64,000 bases of DNA from NCBI RefSeq assembly GCF_050908995.1, contig NW_027484910.1, forward strand, positions 248,001-312,000, in the 5' to 3' direction. Position numbers and translations under genes: made by a program. The stretch is from Andrena cerasifolii. Taxonomy: Eukaryota; Arthropoda; Insecta; Hymenoptera; Andrenidae. Shown here piece after piece: positions 29,452-42,988 of this stretch (position 1 is its first letter; every line of letters starts with the position of its first letter). The notes beneath the pieces are model-generated. The model was not told where the DNA came from. It ran no database searches and worked only from the letters and a program-made list of their open reading frames with translations.

Positions 29452-32400
29452 TTTTCAATATCGGTTTTTCAATATCAGTTTTTCGATATCAGTTTTTCAA
29501 TATTTGTTTTTCAATATCGGTTTTTCAATATCGGTTCTAATATCGGTTTCAATATCGGTTTTTCAATATCGGTTTTTCAATATCAGTTTTTCGATATCAG
29601 TTTTTCAATATTTGTTTTTCAATATCGGTTTTTCAATATCGGTTTTGCAATATCAGTTTTTCGATATAGGTTTTTCAATATCGGTTTTTCAATATCGGTT
29701 TTTCAATATCGGTTCTAATATCGGAATCAATATCGGCTTTTCAATATCGGTTTTTCAATATCAGTTTTGCGATATCAGTTTTTCAATATTTGTTTTTCAA
29801 TATCGGTTTTTCAATATCGGTTCTAATATCGGTTTTAATATCGGTTTTTCAATATCGGTTTTTCAATATCGGTTTTTGAATATCGGTTCTAATATCGGAT
29901 TCAGTATCGGTTTTTCAATATCGGTTTTTCAATATCAGTTTTTCAATATTTGTTCTCCAATATCGGTTTTTGAATATCGGTTCTAATATCGGATTCAATA
30001 TCGGTTTTTCAATATCAGTTTTTCAATATTTGTTTTTCGATATCAGTTTTTCAATATTTGCTTTACAATATCAGTTTTTCAATATCGGTTCTAATATCGG
30101 ATTCAATATCGGTTTTGCAATATCAGTTTTTCAATATCAGTTTTTCAATATCAGTTTTTCAATATCAGTTTTTCAATATCAGTTTTTCAATATCGGTTTT
30201 TGAATATTTGTTCTCCAATATCGGTTTTTGAATATCGGTTCTAATATCGGATTCAATATCGGTTTTTCAATATCGGTTGTGCAATATCAGTTTTTCGATA
30301 TAGGTTTTTCAATATCGGTTTTTCAATATCGGTTTTGCAATATCAGTTTTTCGATATAGGTTTTTCAATATCGGTTTTTCAATATCGGTTTTTCGATATC
30401 AGTTTTTCAATATTTGTTTTTCAATATCGGTTTTTCAATATCGGTTCTAATATCGGTTTCAATATCGGTTTTTCAATATCGGTTTTTCAATATCGGTTTT
30501 TCAATATCAGTTTTTCAATATTTGTTCTCCAATATCGGTTTTTGAATATCGGTTCTAATATCGGATTCAGTATCGGTTTTGCAATATCAGTTTTTCGATA
30601 TAGGTTTTTCAATATCGGTTTTTCAATATCGGTTTTGCAATATCAGTTTTTCGATATAGGTTTTTCAATATCGGTTTTTCAATATCGGTTTTTCAATATC
30701 GGTTCTAATATCGGTTTCAATATCAGTTTTTCAATATCGGTTTTTCAATATTTGTTCTTCAATATCGGTTTTTCAATATCGGTTTTTCAATATCAGTTTT
30801 TCGATATCAGTTTTTCAATATCGGTTCTAATATCGGAATCATTATCGGCTTTTCAATATCGGTTTTTCAATATCAGTTTTTCGATATCAGTTTTTCAATA
30901 TTTGTTTTTCAATATCGGTTTTTCAATATCGGTTCTAATATCGGTTTCAATATCGGTTTTTCAATATCGGTTTTTCAATATCAGTTTTTCGATATCAGTT
31001 TTTCAATATTTGTTTTTCAATATCGGTTTTTCAATATCGGTTTTGCAATATCAGTTTTTCGATATAGGTTTTTCAATATCGGTTTTTCAATATCGGTTTT
31101 TCAATATCGGTTCTAATATCGGAATCAATATCGGCTTTTCAATATCGGTTTTTCAATATCAGTTTTTCGATATCAGTTTTTCAATATTTGTTTTTCAATA
31201 TCGGTTTTTCAATATCGGTTCTAATATCGGTTTCAATATCGGTTTTTCAATATCGGTTTTTCAATATCGGTTTTTCAATATCAGTTTTTCAATATTTGTT
31301 CTCCAATATCGGTTTTTGAATATCGGTTCTAATATCGGATTCAGTATCGGTTTTTCAATATCAGTTTTTCAATATTTGTTCTCCAATATCGGTTTTTGAA
31401 TATCGGTTCCAATATCGGATTCAATATCGGTTTTTCAATATCGGTTCTAATATCGGCTCTAATATCGGATTCAATATCGGTTTTTCAATATCGGTTTTTC
31501 AATATCAGTTTTTCGATATCAGTTTTTCAATATTTGTTCTCCAATATCGGTTTTTGAATATCGGTTCCAATATCGGATTCAATATCGGTTTTTCAATATC
31601 GGTTCTAATATCGGTTCTAATATCGGATTCAATACCGGTTTTTCAATATCGGTTCTAATATCGGATTCAATACCGGTTTTTCAATATCGGTTTTTCAATA
31701 TCGGTTTTTCGATATCAGTTTTTCAATATTTGTTCTCCAATATCGGTTTTTGAATATCGGTTCTAATATCGGATTCAGTATCGGTTTTTCAATATCAGTT
31801 TTTCAATATTTGTTCTCCAATATCGGTTTTTGAATATCGGTTCCAATATCGGATTCAATATCGGTTTTTCAATATCGGTTCTAATATCGGCTCTAATATC
31901 GGATTCAATATCGGTTTTTCAATATCGGTTTTTCAATATCAGTTTTTCGATATCAGTTTTTCAATATTTGTTCTCCAATATCGGTTTTTGAATATCGGTT
32001 CCAATATCGGATTCAATATCGGTTTTTCAATATCGGTTCTAATATCGGTTCTAATATCGGATTCAATACCGGTTTTTCAATATCGGTTCTAATATCGGAT
32101 TCAATACCGGTTTTTCAATATCGGTTTTTCAATATCAGTTTTTCGATATCAGTTTTTCAATATTTGTTCTCCAATATCGGTTTTTGAATATCGGTTCTAA
32201 TATCGGATTCAATATCGGTTTTTCAATATCGTTTTTGCAATATCAGTTTTTCGATATAGGTTTTTCAATATCGGTTTTTCAATATCAGTTTTTCGATATC
32301 AGTTTTTCAATATTTGTTTTTCAATATCGGTTTTTCAATATCAGTTTTTCGATATCAGTTTTTCAATATTTGTTCTCCAATATCGGTTTTTGAATATCGG

Positions 32401-35400
32401 TTCTAATATCGGATTCAATATCGGTTTTCCAATATCGTTTTTGCAATATCAGTTTTTCGATATAGGTTTTTCAATATCGGTTTTTCAATATCAGTTTTTC
32501 GATATCAGTTTTTCAATATTTGTTTTTCAATATCGGTTTTTCAATATCGGTTTTGCAATATCAGTTTTTCGATATCAGTTTTTCAATATTTGTTCTCCAA
32601 TATGGGTTTTTGAATATCGGTTCTAATATCGGATTCAGTATCGGTTTTGCAATATCAGTTTTTCGATATAGGTTTTTCAATATCGGTTTTTCAATATCGG
32701 TTTTGCAATATCAGTTTTTCGATATAGGTTTTTCAATATCGGTTTTTCAATATCGGTTTTTCAATATCAGTTTTTCGATATCAGTTTTTCAATATCGGTT
32801 CTAATATCGGAATCATTATCGGCTTTTCAATATCGGTTTTTCAATATCAGTTTTTCGATATCAGTTTTTCAATATTTGTTTTTCAATATCGGTTTTTCAA
32901 TATCGGTTCTAATATCGGTTTCAATATCGGTTTTTCAATATCGGTTTTTCAATATCAGTTTTTCGATATCAGTTTTTCGATATCAGTTTTTCAATATTTG
33001 TTTTTCAATATCGGTTTTTCAATATCGGTTTTGCAATATCAGTTTTTCGATATAGGTTTTTCAATATCGGTTTTTCAATATCGGTTCTAATATCGGAATC
33101 AATATCGGCTTTTCAATATCGGTTTTTCAATATCAGTTTTTCGATATCAGTTTTTCAATATTTGTTTTTCAATATCGGTTTTTCAATATCGGTTCTAATA
33201 TCGGTTTCAATATCGGTTTTTCAATATCGGTTTTTCAATATCGGTTTTTCAATATCAGTTTTTCAATATTTGTTCTCCAATATCGGTTTTTGAATATCGG
33301 TTCTAATATCGGATTCAGTATCGGTTTTTCAATATCAGTTTTTCAATATTTGTTCTCCAATATCGGTTTTTGAATATCGGTTCCAATATCGGATTCAATA
33401 TCGGTTTTTCAATATCGGTTCTAATATCGGCTCTAATATCGGATTCAATATCGGTTTTTCAATATCGGTTTTTCAATATCAGTTTTTCGATATCAGTTTT
33501 TCAATATTTGTTCTCCAATATCGGTTTTTGAATATCGGTTCCAATATCGGATTCAATATCGGTTTTTCAATATCGGTTCTAATATCGGTTCTAATATCGG
33601 ATTCAATACCGGTTTTTCAATATCGGTTCTAATATCGGATTCAATACCGGTTTTTCAATATCGGTTTTTCAATATCAGTTTTTCGATATCAGTTTTTCAA
33701 TATTTGTTCTCCAATATCGGTTTTTGAATATCGGTTCTAATATCGGATTCAATATCGGTTTTTCAATATCGTTTTTGCAATATCAGTTTTTCGATATAGG
33801 TTTTTTAATATCGGTTTTTCAATATCAGGTTTTCGATATCAGTTTTTCAATATTTGTTTTTCAATATCGGTTTTTCAATATCGGTTTTGCAATATCAGTT
33901 TTTCGATATCAGTTTTTCAATATTTGTTCTCCAATATGGGTTTTTGAATATCGGTTCTAATATCGGATTCAATATCGGGTTTTCAATATCGGTTTTTCAA
34001 TATCAGTTTTTCGATATCAGTTTTTCAATATTTGTTTTTCAATATCGGTTTTTCAATATCGGTTCTAATATCGGTTTCAATATCGGTTTTTCAATATCGG
34101 TTTTTCAATATCAGTTTTTCGATATCAGTTTTTCAATATTTGTTCTCCAATATCGGTTTTTGAATATCGGTTCTAATATCGGTTCTAATATCGGATTCAA
34201 TACCGGTTTTTCAATATCGGTTTTTCAATATCAGTTTTTCGATATCAGTTTTTCAATATTTGTTCTCCAATATCGGTTTTTGAATATCGGTTCTAATATC
34301 GGATTCAATATCGGTTTTTCAATATCAGTTTTTCAATATTTGTTTTTCGATATCAGTTTTTCAATATTTGCTTTACAATATCAGTTTTTCAATATCGGTT
34401 CTAATATCGGATTCAATATCGGTTTTGCAATATCAGTTTTTCAATATCAGTTTTTCAATATCAGTTTTTCAATATCAGTTTTTCAATATCGGTTTTTGAA
34501 TATTTGTTCTCCAATATCGGTTTTTGAATATCGGTTCTAATATCGGATTCAATATCGGTTTTTCAATATCGGTTTTGCAATATCAGTTTTTCGATATAGG
34601 TTTTTCAATATCGGTTTTTCAATATCGGTTTTGCAATATCAGTTTTTCGATATAGGTTTTTCAATATCGGTTTTTCAATATCGGTTTTGCAATATCAGTT
34701 TTTCGATATAGGTTTTTCAATATCGGTTTTTCAATATCGGTTCTAATATCGGTTTCAATATCAGTTTTTCAATATCAGTTTTTCAATATTTGTTCTCCAA
34801 TATTGGTTTTTGAATATCGGTTCTAATATCGGTTTCAATATCGGTTTTTCAATATCGGTTTTTCAATATCAGTTTTTCAATATTTGTTCTCCAATATCGG
34901 TTTTTGAATATCGGTTCTAATATCGGATTCAATATCGGTTTTTCAATATCAGTTTTTCAATATTTGTTCTCCAATATGGGTTTTTGAATATCGGTTCTAA
35001 TATCGGATTCAATATCGGGTTTTCAATATCGGTTTTTCAATATCAGTTTTTCGATATCAGTTTTTCAATATTTGTTTTTCAATATCGGTTTTTCAATATC
35101 GGTTCTAATATCGGATTCAATATCGGTTTTGCAATATCAGTTTTTCGATATCAGTTTTTCAATATTTGTTTTTCAATATCGGTTTTTCAATATCGGTTCT
35201 AATATCGGTTTCAATATCGGTTTTTCAATATCGGTTTTTCAATATCAGTTTTTCGATATCAGTTTTTCAATATTTGTTCTCCAATATCGGTTTTTGAATA
35301 TCGGTTCTAATATCGGTTTCAATATCGGTTTTTCAATATCGGTTTTTCAATATCAGTTTTTCAATATTTGTTCTCCAATATCGGTTTTTGAATATCGGTT

Positions 35401-36143
35401 CTAATATCGGTTCTAATATCGGATTCAATACCGGTTTTTCAATATCGGTTTTTCAATATCAGTTTTTCGATATCAGTTTTTCAATATTTGTTCTCCAATA
35501 TCGGTTTTTGAATATCGGTTCTAATATCGGTTTCAATATCGGTTTTTCAATATCGGTTTTTCAATATCAGTTTTTCAATATTTGTTCTCCAATATCGGTT
35601 TTTGAATATCGGTTCTAATATCGGATTCAATATCGGTTTTTCAATATCAGTTTTTCAATATTTGTTTTTCGATATCAGTTTTTCAATATTTGCTTTACAA
35701 TATCAGTTTTTCAATATCGGTTCTAATATCGGATTCAATATCGGTTTTGCAATATCAGTTTTTCAATATCAGTTTTTCAATATCAGTTTTTCAATATCAG
35801 TTTTTCAATATCGGTTTTTGAATATTTGTTCTCCAATATCGGTTTTTGAATATCGGTTCTAATATCGGATTCAATATCGGTTTTTCAATATCGGTTTTGC
35901 AATATCAGTTTTTCGATATAGGTTTTTCAATATCGGTTTTTCAATATCGGTTTTGCAATATCAGTTTTTTGATATAGGTTTTTCAATATCAGTTTTTCGA
36001 TATCAGTTTTTCAATATTTGTTTTTCAATATCGGTTTTTCAATATCGGTTTTGCAATATCAGTTTTTCGATATCAGTTTTTCAATATTTGTTCTCCAATA
36101 TGGGTTTTTGAATATCGGTTCTAATATCGGATTCAATATCGGG
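29452..36143 (+). repeat. 6.3-6.7-kb tandem duplication, unit 1 (6692 bp)
   Basis: Landmarks recur at offset 6692 (29.5-31.4 kb) and then 6258 (32.2-36.1 kb). The 434-bp difference is a nested duplication at 31278-32145. Substitutions seen: T at 33806 against C at 40064, and T at 35647 against C at 41905. Confidence 0.87.
31278..32145 (+). repeat. Nested 434-bp tandem duplication
   Basis: 31278-31711 and 31712-32145 are direct copies (31 satellite-scale units each). They are present only in the first 6.7-kb unit, so the change happened after that unit was duplicated, or one copy was lost from the second unit. Confidence 0.8.
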
Positions 36144-39100
36144 TTTTCAATATCGGTTTTTCAATATCAGTTTTTCGATATCAGTTTTTCAATATTTGTT
36201 TTTCAATATCGGTTTTTCAATATCGGTTCTAATATCGGTTTCAATATCGGTTTTTCAATATCGGTTTTTCAATATCAGTTTTTCGATATCAGTTTTTCAA
36301 TATTTGTTTTTCAATATCGGTTTTTCAATATCGGTTTTGCAATATCAGTTTTTCGATATAGGTTTTTCAATATCGGTTTTTCAATATCGGTTTTTCAATA
36401 TCGGTTCTAATATCGGAATCAATATCGGCTTTTCAATATCGGTTTTTCAATATCAGTTTTGCGATATCAGTTTTTCAATATTTGTTTTTCAATATCGGTT
36501 TTTCAATATCGGTTCTAATATCGGTTTTAATATCGGTTTTTCAATATCGGTTTTTCAATATCGGTTTTTGAATATCGGTTCTAATATCGGATTCAGTATC
36601 GGTTTTTCAATATCGGTTTTTCAATATCAGTTTTTCAATATTTGTTCTCCAATATCGGTTTTTGAATATCGGTTCTAATATCGGATTCAATATCGGTTTT
36701 TCAATATCAGTTTTTCAATATTTGTTTTTCGATATCAGTTTTTCAATATTTGCTTTACAATATCAGTTTTTCAATATCGGTTCTAATATCGGATTCAATA
36801 TCGGTTTTGCAATATCAGTTTTTCAATATCAGTTTTTCAATATCAGTTTTTCAATATCAGTTTTTCAATATCAGTTTTTCAATATCGGTTTTTGAATATT
36901 TGTTCTCCAATATCGGTTTTTGAATATCGGTTCTAATATCGGATTCAATATCGGTTTTTCAATATCGGTTGTGCAATATCAGTTTTTCGATATAGGTTTT
37001 TCAATATCGGTTTTTCAATATCGGTTTTGCAATATCAGTTTTTCGATATAGGTTTTTCAATATCGGTTTTTCAATATCGGTTTTTCGATATCAGTTTTTC
37101 AATATTTGTTTTTCAATATCGGTTTTTCAATATCGGTTCTAATATCGGTTTCAATATCGGTTTTTCAATATCGGTTTTTCAATATCGGTTTTTCAATATC
37201 AGTTTTTCAATATTTGTTCTCCAATATCGGTTTTTGAATATCGGTTCTAATATCGGATTCAGTATCGGTTTTGCAATATCAGTTTTTCGATATAGGTTTT
37301 TCAATATCGGTTTTTCAATATCGGTTTTGCAATATCAGTTTTTCGATATAGGTTTTTCAATATCGGTTTTTCAATATCGGTTTTTCAATATCGGTTCTAA
37401 TATCGGTTTCAATATCAGTTTTTCAATATCGGTTTTTCAATATTTGTTCTTCAATATCGGTTTTTCAATATCGGTTTTTCAATATCAGTTTTTCGATATC
37501 AGTTTTTCAATATCGGTTCTAATATCGGAATCATTATCGGCTTTTCAATATCGGTTTTTCAATATCAGTTTTTCGATATCAGTTTTTCAATATTTGTTTT
37601 TCAATATCGGTTTTTCAATATCGGTTCTAATATCGGTTTCAATATCGGTTTTTCAATATCGGTTTTTCAATATCAGTTTTTCGATATCAGTTTTTCAATA
37701 TTTGTTTTTCAATATCGGTTTTTCAATATCGGTTTTGCAATATCAGTTTTTCGATATAGGTTTTTCAATATCGGTTTTTCAATATCGGTTTTTCAATATC
37801 GGTTCTAATATCGGAATCAATATCGGCTTTTCAATATCGGTTTTTCAATATCAGTTTTTCGATATCAGTTTTTCAATATTTGTTTTTCAATATCGGTTTT
37901 TCAATATCGGTTCTAATATCGGTTTCAATATCGGTTTTTCAATATCGGTTTTTCAATATCGGTTTTTCAATATCAGTTTTTCAATATTTGTTCTCCAATA
38001 TCGGTTTTTGAATATCGGTTCTAATATCGGATTCAGTATCGGTTTTTCAATATCAGTTTTTCAATATTTGTTCTCCAATATCGGTTTTTGAATATCGGTT
38101 CCAATATCGGATTCAATATCGGTTTTTCAATATCGGTTCTAATATCGGCTCTAATATCGGATTCAATATCGGTTTTTCAATATCGGTTTTTCAATATCAG
38201 TTTTTCGATATCAGTTTTTCAATATTTGTTCTCCAATATCGGTTTTTGAATATCGGTTCCAATATCGGATTCAATATCGGTTTTTCAATATCGGTTCTAA
38301 TATCGGTTCTAATATCGGATTCAATACCGGTTTTTCAATATCGGTTCTAATATCGGATTCAATACCGGTTTTTCAATATCGGTTTTTCAATATCAGTTTT
38401 TCGATATCAGTTTTTCAATATTTGTTCTCCAATATCGGTTTTTGAATATCGGTTCTAATATCGGATTCAATATCGGTTTTTCAATATCGTTTTTGCAATA
38501 TCAGTTTTTCGATATAGGTTTTTCAATATCGGTTTTTCAATATCAGTTTTTCGATATCAGTTTTTCAATATTTGTTTTTCAATATCGGTTTTTCAATATC
38601 AGTTTTTCGATATCAGTTTTTCAATATTTGTTCTCCAATATCGGTTTTTGAATATCGGTTCTAATATCGGATTCAATATCGGTTTTCCAATATCGTTTTT
38701 GCAATATCAGTTTTTCGATATAGGTTTTTCAATATCGGTTTTTCAATATCAGTTTTTCGATATCAGTTTTTCAATATTTGTTTTTCAATATCGGTTTTTC
38801 AATATCGGTTTTGCAATATCAGTTTTTCGATATCAGTTTTTCAATATTTGTTCTCCAATATGGGTTTTTGAATATCGGTTCTAATATCGGATTCAGTATC
38901 GGTTTTGCAATATCAGTTTTTCGATATAGGTTTTTCAATATCGGTTTTTCAATATCGGTTTTGCAATATCAGTTTTTCGATATAGGTTTTTCAATATCGG
39001 TTTTTCAATATCGGTTTTTCAATATCAGTTTTTCGATATCAGTTTTTCAATATCGGTTCTAATATCGGAATCATTATCGGCTTTTCAATATCGGTTTTTC

Positions 39101-42100
39101 AATATCAGTTTTTCGATATCAGTTTTTCAATATTTGTTTTTCAATATCGGTTTTTCAATATCGGTTCTAATATCGGTTTCAATATCGGTTTTTCAATATC
39201 GGTTTTTCAATATCAGTTTTTCGATATCAGTTTTTCGATATCAGTTTTTCAATATTTGTTTTTCAATATCGGTTTTTCAATATCGGTTTTGCAATATCAG
39301 TTTTTCGATATAGGTTTTTCAATATCGGTTTTTCAATATCGGTTCTAATATCGGAATCAATATCGGCTTTTCAATATCGGTTTTTCAATATCAGTTTTTC
39401 GATATCAGTTTTTCAATATTTGTTTTTCAATATCGGTTTTTCAATATCGGTTCTAATATCGGTTTCAATATCGGTTTTTCAATATCGGTTTTTCAATATC
39501 GGTTTTTCAATATCAGTTTTTCAATATTTGTTCTCCAATATCGGTTTTTGAATATCGGTTCTAATATCGGATTCAGTATCGGTTTTTCAATATCAGTTTT
39601 TCAATATTTGTTCTCCAATATCGGTTTTTGAATATCGGTTCCAATATCGGATTCAATATCGGTTTTTCAATATCGGTTCTAATATCGGCTCTAATATCGG
39701 ATTCAATATCGGTTTTTCAATATCGGTTTTTCAATATCAGTTTTTCGATATCAGTTTTTCAATATTTGTTCTCCAATATCGGTTTTTGAATATCGGTTCC
39801 AATATCGGATTCAATATCGGTTTTTCAATATCGGTTCTAATATCGGTTCTAATATCGGATTCAATACCGGTTTTTCAATATCGGTTCTAATATCGGATTC
39901 AATACCGGTTTTTCAATATCGGTTTTTCAATATCAGTTTTTCGATATCAGTTTTTCAATATTTGTTCTCCAATATCGGTTTTTGAATATCGGTTCTAATA
40001 TCGGATTCAATATCGGTTTTTCAATATCGTTTTTGCAATATCAGTTTTTCGATATAGGTTTTTCAATATCGGTTTTTCAATATCAGGTTTTCGATATCAG
40101 TTTTTCAATATTTGTTTTTCAATATCGGTTTTTCAATATCGGTTTTGCAATATCAGTTTTTCGATATCAGTTTTTCAATATTTGTTCTCCAATATGGGTT
40201 TTTGAATATCGGTTCTAATATCGGATTCAATATCGGGTTTTCAATATCGGTTTTTCAATATCAGTTTTTCGATATCAGTTTTTCAATATTTGTTTTTCAA
40301 TATCGGTTTTTCAATATCGGTTCTAATATCGGTTTCAATATCGGTTTTTCAATATCGGTTTTTCAATATCAGTTTTTCGATATCAGTTTTTCAATATTTG
40401 TTCTCCAATATCGGTTTTTGAATATCGGTTCTAATATCGGTTCTAATATCGGATTCAATACCGGTTTTTCAATATCGGTTTTTCAATATCAGTTTTTCGA
40501 TATCAGTTTTTCAATATTTGTTCTCCAATATCGGTTTTTGAATATCGGTTCTAATATCGGATTCAATATCGGTTTTTCAATATCAGTTTTTCAATATTTG
40601 TTTTTCGATATCAGTTTTTCAATATTTGCTTTACAATATCAGTTTTTCAATATCGGTTCTAATATCGGATTCAATATCGGTTTTGCAATATCAGTTTTTC
40701 AATATCAGTTTTTCAATATCAGTTTTTCAATATCAGTTTTTCAATATCGGTTTTTGAATATTTGTTCTCCAATATCGGTTTTTGAATATCGGTTCTAATA
40801 TCGGATTCAATATCGGTTTTTCAATATCGGTTTTGCAATATCAGTTTTTCGATATAGGTTTTTCAATATCGGTTTTTCAATATCGGTTTTGCAATATCAG
40901 TTTTTCGATATAGGTTTTTCAATATCGGTTTTTCAATATCGGTTTTGCAATATCAGTTTTTCGATATAGGTTTTTCAATATCGGTTTTTCAATATCGGTT
41001 CTAATATCGGTTTCAATATCAGTTTTTCAATATCAGTTTTTCAATATTTGTTCTCCAATATTGGTTTTTGAATATCGGTTCTAATATCGGTTTCAATATC
41101 GGTTTTTCAATATCGGTTTTTCAATATCAGTTTTTCAATATTTGTTCTCCAATATCGGTTTTTGAATATCGGTTCTAATATCGGATTCAATATCGGTTTT
41201 TCAATATCAGTTTTTCAATATTTGTTCTCCAATATGGGTTTTTGAATATCGGTTCTAATATCGGATTCAATATCGGGTTTTCAATATCGGTTTTTCAATA
41301 TCAGTTTTTCGATATCAGTTTTTCAATATTTGTTTTTCAATATCGGTTTTTCAATATCGGTTCTAATATCGGATTCAATATCGGTTTTGCAATATCAGTT
41401 TTTCGATATCAGTTTTTCAATATTTGTTTTTCAATATCGGTTTTTCAATATCGGTTCTAATATCGGTTTCAATATCGGTTTTTCAATATCGGTTTTTCAA
41501 TATCAGTTTTTCGATATCAGTTTTTCAATATTTGTTCTCCAATATCGGTTTTTGAATATCGGTTCTAATATCGGTTTCAATATCGGTTTTTCAATATCGG
41601 TTTTTCAATATCAGTTTTTCAATATTTGTTCTCCAATATCGGTTTTTGAATATCGGTTCTAATATCGGTTCTAATATCGGATTCAATACCGGTTTTTCAA
41701 TATCGGTTTTTCAATATCAGTTTTTCGATATCAGTTTTTCAATATTTGTTCTCCAATATCGGTTTTTGAATATCGGTTCTAATATCGGTTTCAATATCGG
41801 TTTTTCAATATCGGTTTTTCAATATCAGTTTTTCAATATTTGTTCTCCAATATCGGTTTTTGAATATCGGTTCTAATATCGGATTCAATATCGGTTTTTC
41901 AATACCAGTTTTTCAATATTTGTTTTTCGATATCAGTTTTTCAATATTTGCTTTACAATATCAGTTTTTCAATATCGGTTCTAATATCGGATTCAATATC
42001 GGTTTTGCAATATCAGTTTTTCAATATCAGTTTTTCAATATCAGTTTTTCAATATCAGTTTTTCAATATCGGTTTTTGAATATTTGTTCTCCAATATCGG

Positions 42101-42401
42101 TTTTTGAATATCGGTTCTAATATCGGATTCAATATCGGTTTTTCAATATCGGTTTTGCAATATCAGTTTTTCGATATAGGTTTTTCAATATCGGTTTTTC
42201 AATATCGGTTTTGCAATATCAGTTTTTCGATATAGGTTTTTCAATATCAGTTTTTCGATATCAGTTTTTCAATATTTGTTTTTCAATATCGGTTTTTCAA
42301 TATCGGTTTTGCAATATCAGTTTTTCGATATCAGTTTTTCAATATTTGTTCTCCAATATGGGTTTTTGAATATCGGTTCTAATATCGGATTCAATATCGG
42401 G
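36144..42401 (+). repeat. 6.3-6.7-kb tandem duplication, unit 2 (6258 bp)
   Basis: Second copy of 29452-36143 without the nested 434-bp duplication. Homology to the unit start continues beyond 42401 to about 42518. Confidence 0.87.
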
Positions 42402-42988
42402 TTTTCAATATCGGTTTTTCAATATCAGTTTTTCGATATCAGTTTTTCAATATTTGTTTTTCAATATCGGTTTTTCAATATCGGTTCTAATATCGGTTTC
42501 AATATCGGTTTTTCAATATCAGTTTTTCAATATCAGTTTTTCAATATCAGTTTTTCAATATCGGTTTTTGAATATTTGTTCTCCAATATCGGTTTTTGAA
42601 TATCGGTTCTAATATCGGATTCAATATCGGTTTTTCAATATCGGTTTTGCAATATCAGTTTTTCGATATAGGTTTTTCAATATCGGTTTTTCAATATCGG
42701 TTTTGCAATATCAGTTTTTCGATATAGGTTTTTCAATATCAGTTTTTCGATATCAGTTTTTCAATATTTGTTTTTCAATATCGGTTTTTCAATATCGGTT
42801 TTGCAATATCAGTTTTTCGATATCAGTTTTTCAATATTTGTTCTCCAATATGGGTTTTTGAATATCGGTTCTAATATCGGATTCAATATCGGGTTTTCAA
42901 TATCGGTTTTTCAATATCAGTTTTTCGATATCAGTTTTTCAATATTTGTTTTTCAATATCGGTTTTTCAATATCGGTTCTAATATCGG
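42016..42988 (+). repeat. 492-bp tandem duplication
   Basis: 42016-42496 recurs at 42508-42988. Both copies contain the TATGGG variant (CCAATATGGG) and the GGGTTTTC variant. The segment bridges the 6.3-kb and 9.5-kb duplications. Confidence 0.78.
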
